Below, piece after piece: positions 12,791 through 23,067 of a stretch of DNA of 64,000 nucleotides; position 1 is the stretch's first letter, and each line of letters starts with the position of its first letter. The position numbers and the translations under genes were made by a program. Below the pieces are notes generated by a model. The model had not been told where the DNA came from, did not search any database, and saw only the letters and a list, made by a program, of their open reading frames with translations. Origin of the DNA: Pilatotrama ljubarskyi (Eukaryota > Basidiomycota > Agaricomycetes > Polyporales > Polyporaceae); NCBI GenBank assembly GCA_022385805.1, contig MU277784.1, positions 1 through 64,000 on the forward strand, given 5' to 3'.

Positions 12791-15101
12791 CTACAAGTCC
12801 GGCAATTCTCGTTCGATGAGTCTCTTCCAAGTGCTCTCCCGCCACCACTCGTCCATGCTATCAATGCGCTCCCAGAGATTCTCTTCGTCCAGACCATAGA
12901 TCTCGTACTTGCCGTTGTTGAGCAGACGGCCCTCGCGCTTCGCGACCTCCAGCGCCGCCTTGTTCTCGCCTCTAGCTCAACGGATTAGTATTCATACCGT
13001 GTACGAGATCGTGAGGGCGAGTCGCCGCACCGTAGTAACTCCAGAAGCTCCTTCTTGTCCGGGAAGAACAGCCGTGGCTCCAGAACGCCCAGGATGGCCA
13101 GCGCCGCTCGGTAGAGGAAGGCATCCCCTTCTAGCATGATCACGTCCCAGACTCGCGCGCACGCTTCGAAGGGTAGGTGGTCCAAGAACAGAGGCACCAG
13201 CCAGTCAGGGAGGTATGCGGCTGGCGACACCTGATGTTGCTTGAAGTTGAAGTAGACTGCGCGTATAGTCAGTCGTTTCTACAGGAACAAGCGTCTGCGA
13301 GTGGACGAACTCTTGGGCATCCCGTCCGCTAATAGCGTATCGAAGATCCTGACGGGTATCAGCTGTTTTCCATATACCGCAGGCAAGCTAAGTACCTGTA
13401 GTATGCCTCCACCTAAATACCCAGCGTCAGTCCGCGGCCCTCATCATGAAAAAAATCTGAAGACTCACATCGTCTTTTGAAGCCATGCCACCGTAGAACG
13501 ACCGTAGACAATGCCGTTCTAAGAGGTTCCGCAGAACCACGAAGCCTGGTGCCGCCGGCATGTTCAGCAGGATCATCGCTGCAACCTTCGCTACGCCAAG
13601 TACGTAACCCAGACCCTCGTCAGAACGTGCTACCACCCATGCGCACAGCATGTCACGGAGGTCTTGGTACATAGGACCCTTCTCTGGAATGAACAAGTGG
13701 ATGGAAGGAAGTGTTGTCCGTATGTCGTCCTCCAATAGGCTCAATACTGTCGTAGGGAACGAGCCAGAGGCCAATGCCCTCTTGGCCCTTGAAAGACAAG
13801 TCTTGTATGCGTCTGCGATCTGGTCGTTCAGCAGCCCGCAGGCAGGTATACCACACGACAGACCTGCGCACCTCTGCTGAGAGCAAGCGCGTTGCCTACG
13901 GCAGCTTGCCACATCGGTGCGCGGAGTTTGGTGGGTATGCCCTGCCACCATAATCGCCTCAGGTTCGGGTTTCGATGGACGACGGTCCAGTCGGGCACGA
14001 TTTCTCGCTCCCATATGCTCAAAGACTCCTCTATTCGGCGCTCGCGCGCTAATCGTCTCTCTTGCAACGCTCTTCTCCGCTTCTCCTCTAGGCATGCGTC
14101 AAACAGATTGCACGCACGGCAAGACCGAGAGCAATGGAGCACAGACTACGTCAACGGACGTTCATTTGAGAGGCGAGGAGGCCGATAGACGGTGCGCACT
14201 CACCAGCTGCTCGGCTGCGCTTCATCATCTCCTCCCAGTCGTGCTGGTGCTTCCTGTCTTCTGTGCGCGGTTTCGGCGGAAGGTGTGGCGGCCGCGTCTT
14301 GCTGATTACCCTGTCGAGCATGCTCGGCCCGGCCGAGCGTGTCGGTCGGTGGCGCGTAGTCGGTGTCGGAGGTTCGGAATGTTTGGGAGTGGTAGGTGTA
14401 GGCAGAGAGGAGGACGTGGGGAGCGGGAGCGACGGGGTGGAGGCTGCGCCAGCGTTCGAAGGCGGCACCTTGATGGGCGAAGGCGGGCTCTTGGGACGGA
14501 AATGATCATGCGACGCCGCATATTGTGCGTACTGCATTGGACTATGGTCATAGGTTGAGGCGCTTTCCATAGATGCCCTGTCGATATGCAATTCCTTCGC
14601 GACCACCTCCGGCGCTGATAGGTCTATCTGGACGGCGGGATACTCGGAGGCGGCCTCCTCCGGCTCTTCATGTTGTGGTGGGGGCGGCGATTGATGGTCG
14701 GACAAAGAGACCTGGGAGAACTCAGAGGATAATGGTACTTCGTACAAGGAGTCCTGGTGGGACGAGGATTCTGACTGTATGCGCGGCGAGGATATCGAAT
14801 GCGACATGGAGGGCGGAGAGTCATGCCCGGCGTCGATGTCAAACGTAGAGACAGACGCATCGGGGTCCACGGAGAAGCCAATCTTCCCGACGACGTCGTC
14901 AATACTGCTGTCGCCTGCATGCCAAGTGTCCGCGCCGTTCATGTTCTTCGCGAGTTCCTCCCGGAGTGCGGCGGGGCTGAAGTCGGGTACGTCGATGTCC
15001 TCATTATCTGAGAACGCGTCGTCCAGCGTGAAGCCTATCGGCGCGTGTGTCTTGATGCGCTTGTCAGGCGCGATGTCTTTGCCATCGGAGCGATGATCCA
15101 T
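12791..15101 (-). CDS. TBC-domain Rab GTPase-activating protein
   Basis: Predicted GAP for Rab GTPases in membrane traffic. Exons (minus): 15101-14204, 14087-13872, 13812-13469, 13412-13396 (17 nt), 13348-13311 (38 nt), 13256-13031, 12971-12791, giving 639 aa. Residues 1 to about 290 are Ser/Pro-rich and disordered; the TBC domain follows: LRRLWWQGIPTKLRAPMWQAAVGNAL, then LLEDDIRTTLP with the arginine finger R403, a YFNFKQHQVSP segment, LPDWLVPLFLDHLPFEACARVWD and GENKAALEVAKREGRLL. The canonical glutamine finger (YxQG) reads Y441-V-L-G here, so the Gln is replaced by Leu443. Closest by memory to TBC1D12/14-like proteins. The start ATG at 15101 precedes MDHRSDGKDI; the frame stays open upstream, so a longer N-terminus is possible. 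Confidence 0.87.
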
Positions 15102-15231
15102 GGAGGCGACGGAGAGAGGAGGATGGAGGCTGCAGTCGGTGTTGCTGTGTACTGGATGGGAAGCGCTGCAGAGTCCGCAGCGACCCCGGACGCGCTCCGG
15201 TGTTCTCGGGCCGCGGCGCGGACGGTGGCGC

Positions 15232-15260
15232 GGACGCGTCGATGTGCCCTGGACGCGTCC
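15232..15260. promoter_or_regulatory. Paired palindromic GGACGCGTC(C) sites in a divergent promoter
   Basis: GGACGCGTC at 15232-15240 and the perfect palindrome GGACGCGTCC at 15251-15260 lie in the 214 bp between the start codons of the TBC protein and 5-hydroxyisourate hydrolase. Both contain ACGCGT, the MCB core bound by MBF-type factors in yeasts. Function here is unproven. Confidence 0.4.
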
Positions 15261-15315
15261 GAGATTGACTTTGACCTCGACAGTCAACTGGCAATCGCAG
15301 CGGACACCTGTAACG

Positions 15316-15889
15316 ATGTCCAAATCTCCCGTGACTTGTCATGGTATGTGTACTGGATATTGCTGCCAAGCAAAGACAGATCAAAGCATGGTCACTAGTG
15401 CTCGACTCCTCGATCGGTAAACCAGCGGCAGGTGTCCCAGTGCAGCTTCAGCAACTTCGTTCAACGGATGGGCCTGCATCCACGTTCGATATCCTCGCTG
15501 AAGGGTAGGGTGTCTATTTGCACAAGCTGCTGGCATACGCTGAGCATGAAGGACGTAGCGTGACCGACTATGACGGTCGCTGCATGCAGCTCTACCCGGA
15601 GGCGGCACCAGGACAGAAACGCGAGGATTTGATCAAGCTCCAGGCCGGGCGACTATACAAGGTCGTGTTCAAGACGAAGGATTACTTCGAGAGCACTGGC
15701 CGCAAGTGCTTCTATCCCTGGGTGGAAGTAAGCACTCTCCCATCTCCTCTGCTTGTATGTGAGGGCTAAGCTCTCCGATCAACCCGACGCGCTTTGTAGA
15801 TTACCTTCGAGGTGGCAAACCCCGCAGAACACTATCACATACCACTCCTAATCAGCCCGTATTCATACACGACATATCGGGGAAGCTGA
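15316..15889 (+). CDS. 5-hydroxyisourate hydrolase (transthyretin-like)
   Basis: Hydrolyses 5-hydroxyisourate to OHCU in urate (purine) breakdown. Exons: 15316-15343, 15399-15504, 15559-15727, 15800-15889, giving 130 aa, the usual length. The N-terminus MSKSPVTCHVLD has the catalytic His9, mid-protein TDYDGRC carries the conserved Arg region, and the protein ends TTYRGS, the Y-R-G-S signature that separates HIU hydrolases from transthyretin. The first exon is short (28 nt) and splices within the codon after His9. No peroxisomal PTS1 is present at the C-terminus, so the protein is probably cytosolic. Divergent from the TBC gene. Confidence 0.95.
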
Positions 15890-16201
15890 GCATAGGGACA
15901 GCGTTAAAGATCCAAGGAGATATCCACATTGATTGCAGATGGTATAGGACTGTATGATACCTAGTGTACACGGTACTCTAGCTACGCAGATGTGAGAGAC
16001 GGATGCAGCAATGAACGATGTACAGTGATGAGGATATCTAGCGGTACACTTACAATGCGACGTCCTAAATACATGGAGAGCTGGGACAGGTGAACCGAGA
16101 CGACGGAAGCGATATGTGACGACGATAAACACACCAAGAGATCGTACAGTACGATAGACGGCTCATGACAATCCGCAATGCAGAGCCGGCGACAAGAATG
16201 T
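15890..16201. other. Intergenic, convergent 3' ends
   Basis: 312 bp between the hydrolase stop and the stop of the minus-strand disordered protein. I see nothing specific. Confidence 0.5.
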
Positions 16202-17668
16202 TCAAGCGATACTGAGCCCGTTCACACCCTCTTCCGCGCCGTCGACCTCCTTTTCGCCATCCCGGCGGGCGCGTGTCATTGGTCGCAGGACGGGACTGGA
16301 CAGGCCGATCTGAGCGCGCAGTGTGGGGCTCGACATTGCACTTGCAGATCCAAAGCTCTGGCGAGTGCTGAAGTACGAGCTGGAGCCTTGTATGATCGGA
16401 GAGGAAGCGCCGGAATGAACGCCGTTCGGGATGGGTATTGGGATAGGCATGCTGAGACGAGGAGCTCCGTTGGCCATGCGAAGATGTGACACAGAAGGCG
16501 AGACTGCGCGACGCTTTGCCGCAGTAGGGTATGGATCGTAGCGGTCGTCGACTGTGGTCCAGAAGTCAGTGTACGGGACATGGCAGAAGGGTGTGATCCA
16601 CACTAACTGGACATACGTTTCCTCTTGTTGCGCACGGCGCTCGTAGAAGTCGGAGGAGGCGTGTATCTCCACGACGCGATGCTAGGGGAACCGACAGATG
16701 AAGATGGCTGCTTGGGTGATCATCAGCACAGTGTATATATGCGCAGGAACTGGCGACGTACCATGTCCACATCCATGGCAAAACCAATAGGACTCTCCAA
16801 CATCGACGGATCGTCCCCGTTGATGCTCTGTGCAGGCGTAACGGGCTTCGTGGCTATAGCAGAGTCTGTATATGCGAACGGCACCGACTCGTCCAGCTCC
16901 TCGTCGTCGCTCGGTGTCGACTCTCGTTGTGGCTCTTCCGCCGCCGCGTCTTCAGGATATCGTCCACGGTCAGAGGCTGGCCGAGCTGGTCCGGGATGCA
17001 TGCTGAACGATGCCAGCATGCGCTGGAATTGCGCCTCCGACTGCACCTCGTTCTCCTGTACCTGTGACTCCGCGACAAGCCTCTGGATATGGGGCATTTT
17101 TATCTGCTGTCGGCGGCGGCGTGTGAGGCGCCGCGCGAGGAGGCTAGACGGAGACATAACGCACTGGTTTAGAGAGCCTGCGCTGCTGCTGCTGTTGCTG
17201 CAGGCGCACGGGCAGCATCTGCTCGTCGGTGCCTGAACCCGAGCTCGAGGCTGAGGTGAGGCGCGGGGGTGTCCGTGGTCGACTGGTCTTCATGCTCGTG
17301 TCGCTTTCAGAGTCTATTGACGGCCCGGGCAGCAGAGGCGTGACATTTCCGGAGTCACTGTCTGTGGACATCTTGTCCCGATCGCTCTCAGAGTCGTCTC
17401 CTGTTCCATTAGAGCTATGGCGGCGCGTGAACGATGAGACGAGAGGGCTGTGGAGGCGGGCTTCCGCCGAATGTGCAGTTCCGAGACGAGGAGCTAGGAG
17501 GCTTGGGCGGCGTAACCGTAGCATGAAGGCACTAAGATCATCAGATGAGGTCTGAGGTAGGGTCGTCGACGGAGAGGATGGGAGTGCAAAGTCAGACGAG
17601 GATGCGGGTAGCGAGGGTCGGGAAGTAGATATCGACATAGAGCCGCGTTCAGGGCGTTTCGGGCTCAT
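16202..17668 (-). CDS. Uncharacterised Ser/Pro-rich disordered protein
   Basis: Four exons (minus: 17668-17165, 17103-16762, 16707-16617, 16551-16202) join to 428 aa. The acceptors of exons 2 and 3 each offer an in-frame one-codon alternative. The protein is mostly low-complexity Ser, Pro, Asp/Glu and Gln (LQQQQQQRR). Two blocks look constrained: SAFMLRLRRPSLLAPR near residue 50, and SWRYTPPPTSTSA followed by KRKLDDRYDPYPTAAKRRAV. The second is split by an intron, and the frame that restores it fixes the exon 3 boundaries. The basic KRK and KRR motifs could be nuclear-localisation signals. I do not recognise the family; a nuclear regulatory protein is a guess. Confidence 0.65.
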
Positions 17669-18029
17669 TGCAGCGCAGAGAGGAGATCAAGGTATTCAGC
17701 ACGGTTAATGAGGCAGGTGTGCATGGAGGACAGGTGCAAAGCAGGGAGAGGAGGCTAAAGTCTAGATAGCCTCGGATGCGAGTTCCTATTACGGTTGTGG
17801 ATTTACGGCATGCATGAGACGCCCGTGCTCGGCTAGCCACATTGACACGTAAGCGCCCAGTCCACCGTTCAAACGTTCCAATGCATCCGTTCTCCGTTTC
17901 CAAGTGTCCCAACATGGAGGTACTGTATTTCATCCGCACGAATCAGCGCGAGGGCATTGGGTAAGATAAGCATTAGTCCATGTTCTGATACATGACTAGT
18001 CCACAGTCCGTATGCGTAAGATACTACGT
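17669..18029. other. Intergenic between two minus-strand genes
   Basis: 361 bp holding the promoter of the disordered-protein gene and the 3' end of the MAPEG gene. No further feature recognised. Confidence 0.5.
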
Positions 18030-18773
18030 TTACAAGGAACGGATCCAGGAGATCACGGCGGCGGTCGAAGTTCCAATCAGACCTGCAACTCAGGATTAGT
18101 ATAGTGAAGCCAAACATGCGTCGAATGCCGACTCACCGAGCATGGATAGACTGCTGACGATAGCAGCACCGCCCATGTTGCGCTGTGTGATGTAGTGAGC
18201 AAAGCGGCCAGGCAACGAGTATGCCGTAAGTACTAACCTTCTTGGGGTCACCGGTGGAGTAGCCGATAGTGTAGAAGATACGGGCGAACGTCCAGAGACC
18301 GCACAGAGAAGCCGCGAGCACGGGATAGGTCAGCCCGCCGATGACAGTGGACCCGAGGATGATGGGCAGCTGCTCGAGCGTGTTTTGGTGGGCACCTACG
18401 AAGACGTGTGAGCGGGGAGGACAAAAAGTCCGAGCGCGGATGATACTCACGCTGCGTGCAGTTGAAGACCTGAGCCTCCTTCCTCGCGGCAGCCTCAACC
18501 TTGTCAGCGTAGACTACGAGGACTACATCAGCTTCTGCATGCGGACCAGTCAGGAACTGTCATAACGCACCTTGAGGATACTCGATGGCTGCCTGCTTGC
18601 GAGCCCTGCCCACGCGGAAGGACTGCCATGCCAGCAGGTAGAAAGTCGATACCGCAGCCGCCGCAGGGTACGCAAACCTGTGAGACGGACTTCTTTAGCA
18701 ACCCATAGGACCATGACCGTCGAGGGAACACGTACTCCTTGTGGAGGATGATGCCAGCGAATCCAGTCGACAT
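18030..18773 (-). CDS. MAPEG family membrane protein, MGST3-like
   Basis: Microsomal glutathione S-transferase 3-type protein of the ER membrane; family members conjugate or peroxidise lipophilic substrates with glutathione. Exons (minus): 18773-18730, 18677-18571, 18513-18451, 18395-18238, 18182-18137, 18082-18030, giving 156 aa. Visible features: a hydrophobic segment FAYPAAAAVSTFYLLAWQSFRVGRARKQA, the MAPEG core VFNCTQRAHQNTLEQLP, further hydrophobic segments ILGSTVIGGLTYPVLAASLCGLW and a GYSTGDPKKRNMGG loop, then a last membrane segment. Length and motif order match MGST3. Divergent from RRB1. Confidence 0.92.
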
Positions 18774-19351
18774 TGTGGTCAGCGTGTGATAGAAGGATGT
18801 TCAGTGAGTGGAGGTGAGAACGGGGCTTGTGTATTTATGCCCTGGGTACGGAACTGCTGCCGTCGACCGCGTCAGCGAACGGCTGATCCACCGGATATCG
18901 GAATGGCCAGTGCCACCTGGCACGGGAATGACACATACCAGGATGCTGTGAACGTTGGTGAGAGCTTGGGGGGAGAAGAGGCCGTCGCCGGCTTTTATGG
19001 GGGCCATGGCTGCTGTCAGGAACGTACGGCAACGTTCTAGAGCGGTGGGAGCATGCAACGGGCAACCCACGGGATGTCCCCCCACGACGACGACGGTGGC
19101 CTGTGACGCTGTCTGCGCCGTCCCACATGCGGAGAGTCAGCGGCGCTGACGTCGTCACGGCGTCGAGCCCTTTCCCGTTTCGATCGGAGTTCCACGACGT
19201 CGGAGCTACCGGCAACTGCCAGACTGGGCCACCACGTGGCCCTGCACGGGCGTCTCCCAAAAATTTGGATGCTAATCCTAGGCGCCCATAGACCGTGATA
19301 CCCTCTGGCCTGCTGCCGCCGCTTTCCGCCATCTTGCTTGCGAACTCCAAC
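18774..19351. other. Divergent promoter, MGST3-like / RRB1
   Basis: 578 bp between the two start codons. It contains a GTCACGGCGTCGAG/GACGTCGTCA-rich stretch near 19150 but no element I can assign with confidence. Confidence 0.4.
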
Positions 19352-21077
19352 ATGTCGAAACGATCTGCGACGGAAATCCATGCTGCGTCAGGAAGTCAGG
19401 GGGAGCCCCGCAAGACCCCAAGAGGAGAGTCGAAGCAAAGAGAGCATGCCGCAGATGATGAAATGGGCGAGTTCGAGGACGCATGGGAGGATGAGCTTGA
19501 GAGTGATGAGGAAGTTGTAGATGCGGAGGCAGGGAAAGGGGAAGATGGTGTGTTCCGTCCCGATTCATGTATAGAAAATCCTGACTGAGAATAGCTTGTA
19601 GGCATGGACGTCGACGATGAGGTTATGCCTCCGATCGAGGAATCCGAAGAGCAGCCCGCCGCACCCGACGTTTTCATTCCGGGCGTACACCATCTAGGCA
19701 AGGATGAAATCCTTGAACCGGACGACTCTGTATACGTTATGCGGCATAACATGAGCGTAAACTGGCCATGTCTCTCCTTCGATGTACTCCGGGACAATCT
19801 CGGAGACCAGAGGCAACGCTTCCCTGCGACTGCGTACATCGTCGCCGGAACGCAAGCGGATGTCGCGAAAAATAACGAGGTCTCCGTGTACAAGATGAGT
19901 TCGCTACAGCGGACACAGAGGGAGAACGGTAAGCAGTATGACTGCTCCTGGCGCGAGGCGCTGTTGATATTCAGGATCTTTCTTACACAGATTCTGACGA
20001 CGAGGAAGACGACGACGACGACGCGTTAGATGAAGACCCCGTGCTCGAACACCGATCCGTCCCCCACCTCGGCGGCGTGAACCGTATCCGCGCCCAACCT
20101 CTCCCCGCATCCTCCCCATTACCTCCGGTGTCCCAACCCTACTACGTTGCAAGCTGGTCAGAAACGGGCAAAGTCCACATCTGGGACGTCCGACCTCTGA
20201 TCGAGGCGCTCGACGTTCCCGGCTACACCATCGACAAGTCGCTCACGCACACACCCGCGTTCACGATCAACTCCCACGGGCGCGCCGAGGGCTTCGCAAT
20301 GGACTGGGCGTCGTCGGGAGAGGCGAATCCGTCTGCGCTCCGGCTCCTCACTGGGGACATCCATTCGAAGATTTATCTGACCACAACAACGCCGTCTGGG
20401 TTCAACGCGCTCTCGCAGCCCTTCACCTCGCACACATCGAGCGTGGAGGACCTGCAGTGGAGCCCCGCAGAACCGACTGTATTCGCGTCGTGTTCGGCAG
20501 ACCAAAGCGTGCAGATCTGGGACGTACGCGCAAAGGGACGCAAGAGCGTTGCCGGCATTGACCGTGCTCACGATAGCGATGTGAACGTCATCAGCTGGAA
20601 CCGCTCAACTACGTACCTCCTGCTGAGTGGCGGCGATGAGGGAGGGATCAAGGTCTGGGACCTCCGGAACGTCAAGAAGAAGGGGTGAGTGGTGTCCACG
20701 CTGTGATTTCACCGCCCGCGGTGCTAATTCTCGTCACTAGGACGAGTGCGCCGGATCCTACACCGGTTGCCGGTTTCAACTGGCACAGGGCTCCCATCAC
20801 CTCCATCGAGTGGCACCCTACGGAGGACTCGATCTTCGCTGCCTCCGGCGCCGACGATCAAGTCACGCTCTGGGATCTCGCAGTCGAGCAAGACGACGAG
20901 GAGACCGGCGCGATGGAGGCCACGCCAGAGGGGGGACGCGACGTACCACCGCAGCTGCTCTTCGTGCACCAGGGTCAGAAGGACGTCAAAGAGGTGCATT
21001 GGCACCCGCAGATACCGGGCATGGTTATCAGCACTGCGCTCGACGGCTTTAACGTCTTCAAAACGATCTCGGTATGA
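19352..21077 (+). CDS. RRB1: Ribosome assembly WD-repeat protein RRB1/GRWD1
   Basis: Dedicated chaperone for ribosomal protein uL3 (Rpl3) in 60S biogenesis. Exons: 19352-19547, 19602-19928, 19991-20684, 20741-21077, giving 517 aa. An acidic N-terminus ([19 protein letters not shown], the family's EFED.WEDE signature) is followed by VFIPG, a Glu/Asp-rich loop [16 protein letters not shown], then WD repeats: [111 protein letters not shown], and [26 protein letters not shown] at the C-terminus. Matches the family in length and order. Ends convergently, 300 bp from the PA28-gamma stop. Confidence 0.96.
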
Positions 21078-21377
21078 TCGACCTTGTTGCGGAAGAGAGA
21101 TGCCAGTAGTTAGGGAGCTAGGCCTCCATAACTCACCACTGTATCGTCGACGGTTCACCTGTTGTAGCATGGGATTTGGGATGCAGCATAGGACCCTGGA
21201 AATAGAGTAACGGCTGCTATCATACATATGTCGGCATGTCATAAGTCAAGTCTACGGCAAATAGTGACAGCCCGACAAGGTGCATGGTTGGTCCGAGACC
21301 AAGCTACTGCGATGGTACAAACGAGTCCATGTTCGAAGTGAGGGCCAACGATGGCGCGTCAAGAGCAGAGGCGCCAC

Positions 21378-22700
21378 TCAGTACATCGTGCTGGCATTGT
21401 TGCCCTTGGGGCTGCGGATCTTCATACCAAAGTGTCAGACTGGACAGCTTGTGCGCCATGCAAGGCGCTCACCTTCTCGATGTTCTTATGCAGCATGTCG
21501 GTTATTACCGCGTATATGCTGCGCAGGTCATACAGATTCTGACGAGCGATGTAGAGCTGCTTCTCGTCATGCTCTTTCAATGCCACCTTCGGCGTCTGTG
21601 AATACCTGTACAAGTATCCGGATAGCTCAAGATGTCCTTACTGCGTAATCATCCAGGTGCGGGTACTTCATAATCTTGGAGCATATCTTTGCTCGCGTAA
21701 GATAATCTTGCCGGGCAGCGTCACGCAGGTTGTATGCGCTCTCTTGCGAGCGGTGGATCTCGGAGAGCACATCTGCAATACCAGTTCAGCGATAGAGAAC
21801 CTTGCATACCGATCAGGCATACCCTCTTGGATCTGAACACCTGTAGTGAACGTCAGCGCCGTGGCTTCTGTAAACATATCTCCCTACTTGCCGAAATTGT
21901 CTCCACTGCAGCATTGAAACGTGAGTCTCTCGAAGTGAATGGCACTGAGGACTTGCACTCACTCTTCGATTCTGGACGCATGTTCTTAGTTAATCTGGCT
22001 TCGCACAATACAAAGGCCGGCCACTTACTTCGGCATTGAGAGATTGATCCAGAGCTTCACTTTGTCCTGATGACACGCGATGGTTTAACAGGCGACTCGA
22101 CCGCATATAGTACCATGACTTACGCATAGGTCCGCAAGCTCCTCGCATTCCCGCTTGAGATGTTCATGCAAGGCCATGGTGTGCTTGTTGCTGAGCATCT
22201 TTCCTGGGTGCTTGGCATGGCTAGCATCATTCGATGTTGAAACACCGTTTGCCCCACCAGACTCGAGCTTACGCTTCTTCGCTTCGGGTTCTGCGGACGT
22301 AGACGGGGGAGGGTATACGGTAGCATCTGTGCTGAGCGGTGCATGGGAGAGGTGGAAGGGCGAAGTCGGTTGCGAGGTCGAATCTATCAGTTTCTGTAGG
22401 TCTCTGCCATAACATCTGAGTGTCGAGAAGTGGCAGAGCATGCAAGCTGCTCACAGGATCTGGAGATGCGAGCTCTATGTAAGCGGTCAAGAATCTGCTG
22501 CTCGTCGTCACTTACCTTCTGCGGGAACTTCTCAAAGATAACTCTTTCAGCATCTGTTTTAACCTTCTCGCGGAACTCCTGCATACCGAACATGACGAGA
22601 TGTACGCCGTAAGCACATGGCAAAGCGAGAGTACTATAAGATCTGCACTTACGTCGAGCTCCTTCTGCAGCTTCTTGTCTACGGCGACTTTCGAGGACAT
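21378..22700 (-). CDS. Proteasome activator PA28-gamma (REGgamma/PSME3)
   Basis: Forms the 11S ring that opens the 20S proteasome without ATP or ubiquitin. Eleven exons (minus): 22700-22653, 22578-22516, 22474-22455 (20 nt), 22403-22124, 22066-22029, 21971-21963 (9 nt), 21905-21892 (14 nt), 21840-21823 (18 nt), 21772-21642, 21595-21473, 21419-21378, giving 261 aa (human gamma is 254). Family features: EFREKVKTDAERVIFEKFPQK at the start, a Pro-rich loop with KKRKLE, VKLWINLSMPKIEDGDNFGV (activation-loop region), DYLTRAKICSKIMKYPHLDDY and the C-terminus IRSPKGNNASTMY, close to gamma's KRPRSSNAETLY. The intron after exon 7 has a GC donor (GCAAGT). Budding and fission yeast lack PA28. The 20-nt exon and its 41-nt upstream intron are the least certain part. 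Confidence 0.9.
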
Positions 22701-23067
22701 CTCAAAGAGCACCTAAGTGCTAGCAAGTTTGCAGTATGGAAGGCGAGGTAGAGCGGATGGTGGTACGGGACTGCGGGTACCCAAGCGGTGCTTGAGAGAA
22801 AGACGCGGTGGACGCGAAACGCGAAAGCGCCCATTACCGACCAGATCTCGATCATGTAAACCACGTGCTTGGTAAGCGCCTCCGCCACAAGGACTCGAGA
22901 GCGACTCCGCGTCCAATCTCAAGCACCCGTCTGCACTGTACCACATCCGCACAGCGCGCTCGCTCGCTCCTCCTTTTGCTAGAAGGCAACGACATCTGGC
23001 TTGTTATACCCGCTGCGCCGTGCTTTTTGGAACAACGTCCCCGTCTTAACGAGGTATAGGCTACAGG
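22701..23067. other. Divergent promoter, PA28-gamma / TAF1
   Basis: 367 bp between the two start codons. No recognisable element; no TATA box seen. Confidence 0.4.

Noticed and set aside
14151..15323. Longer N-terminus of the TBC protein, starting at 15323
   Set aside because: The extra stretch is antisense to the hydroxyisourate hydrolase start and crosses the promoter palindromes; ATG 15101 is more plausible.
16566..16672. Unspliced reading of QQEETYVQLVW... in the disordered-protein gene
   Set aside because: It breaks the frame needed for KRKLDDRYDPYP; using donor 16616 and acceptor 16552 in the other frame gives a consistent protein.
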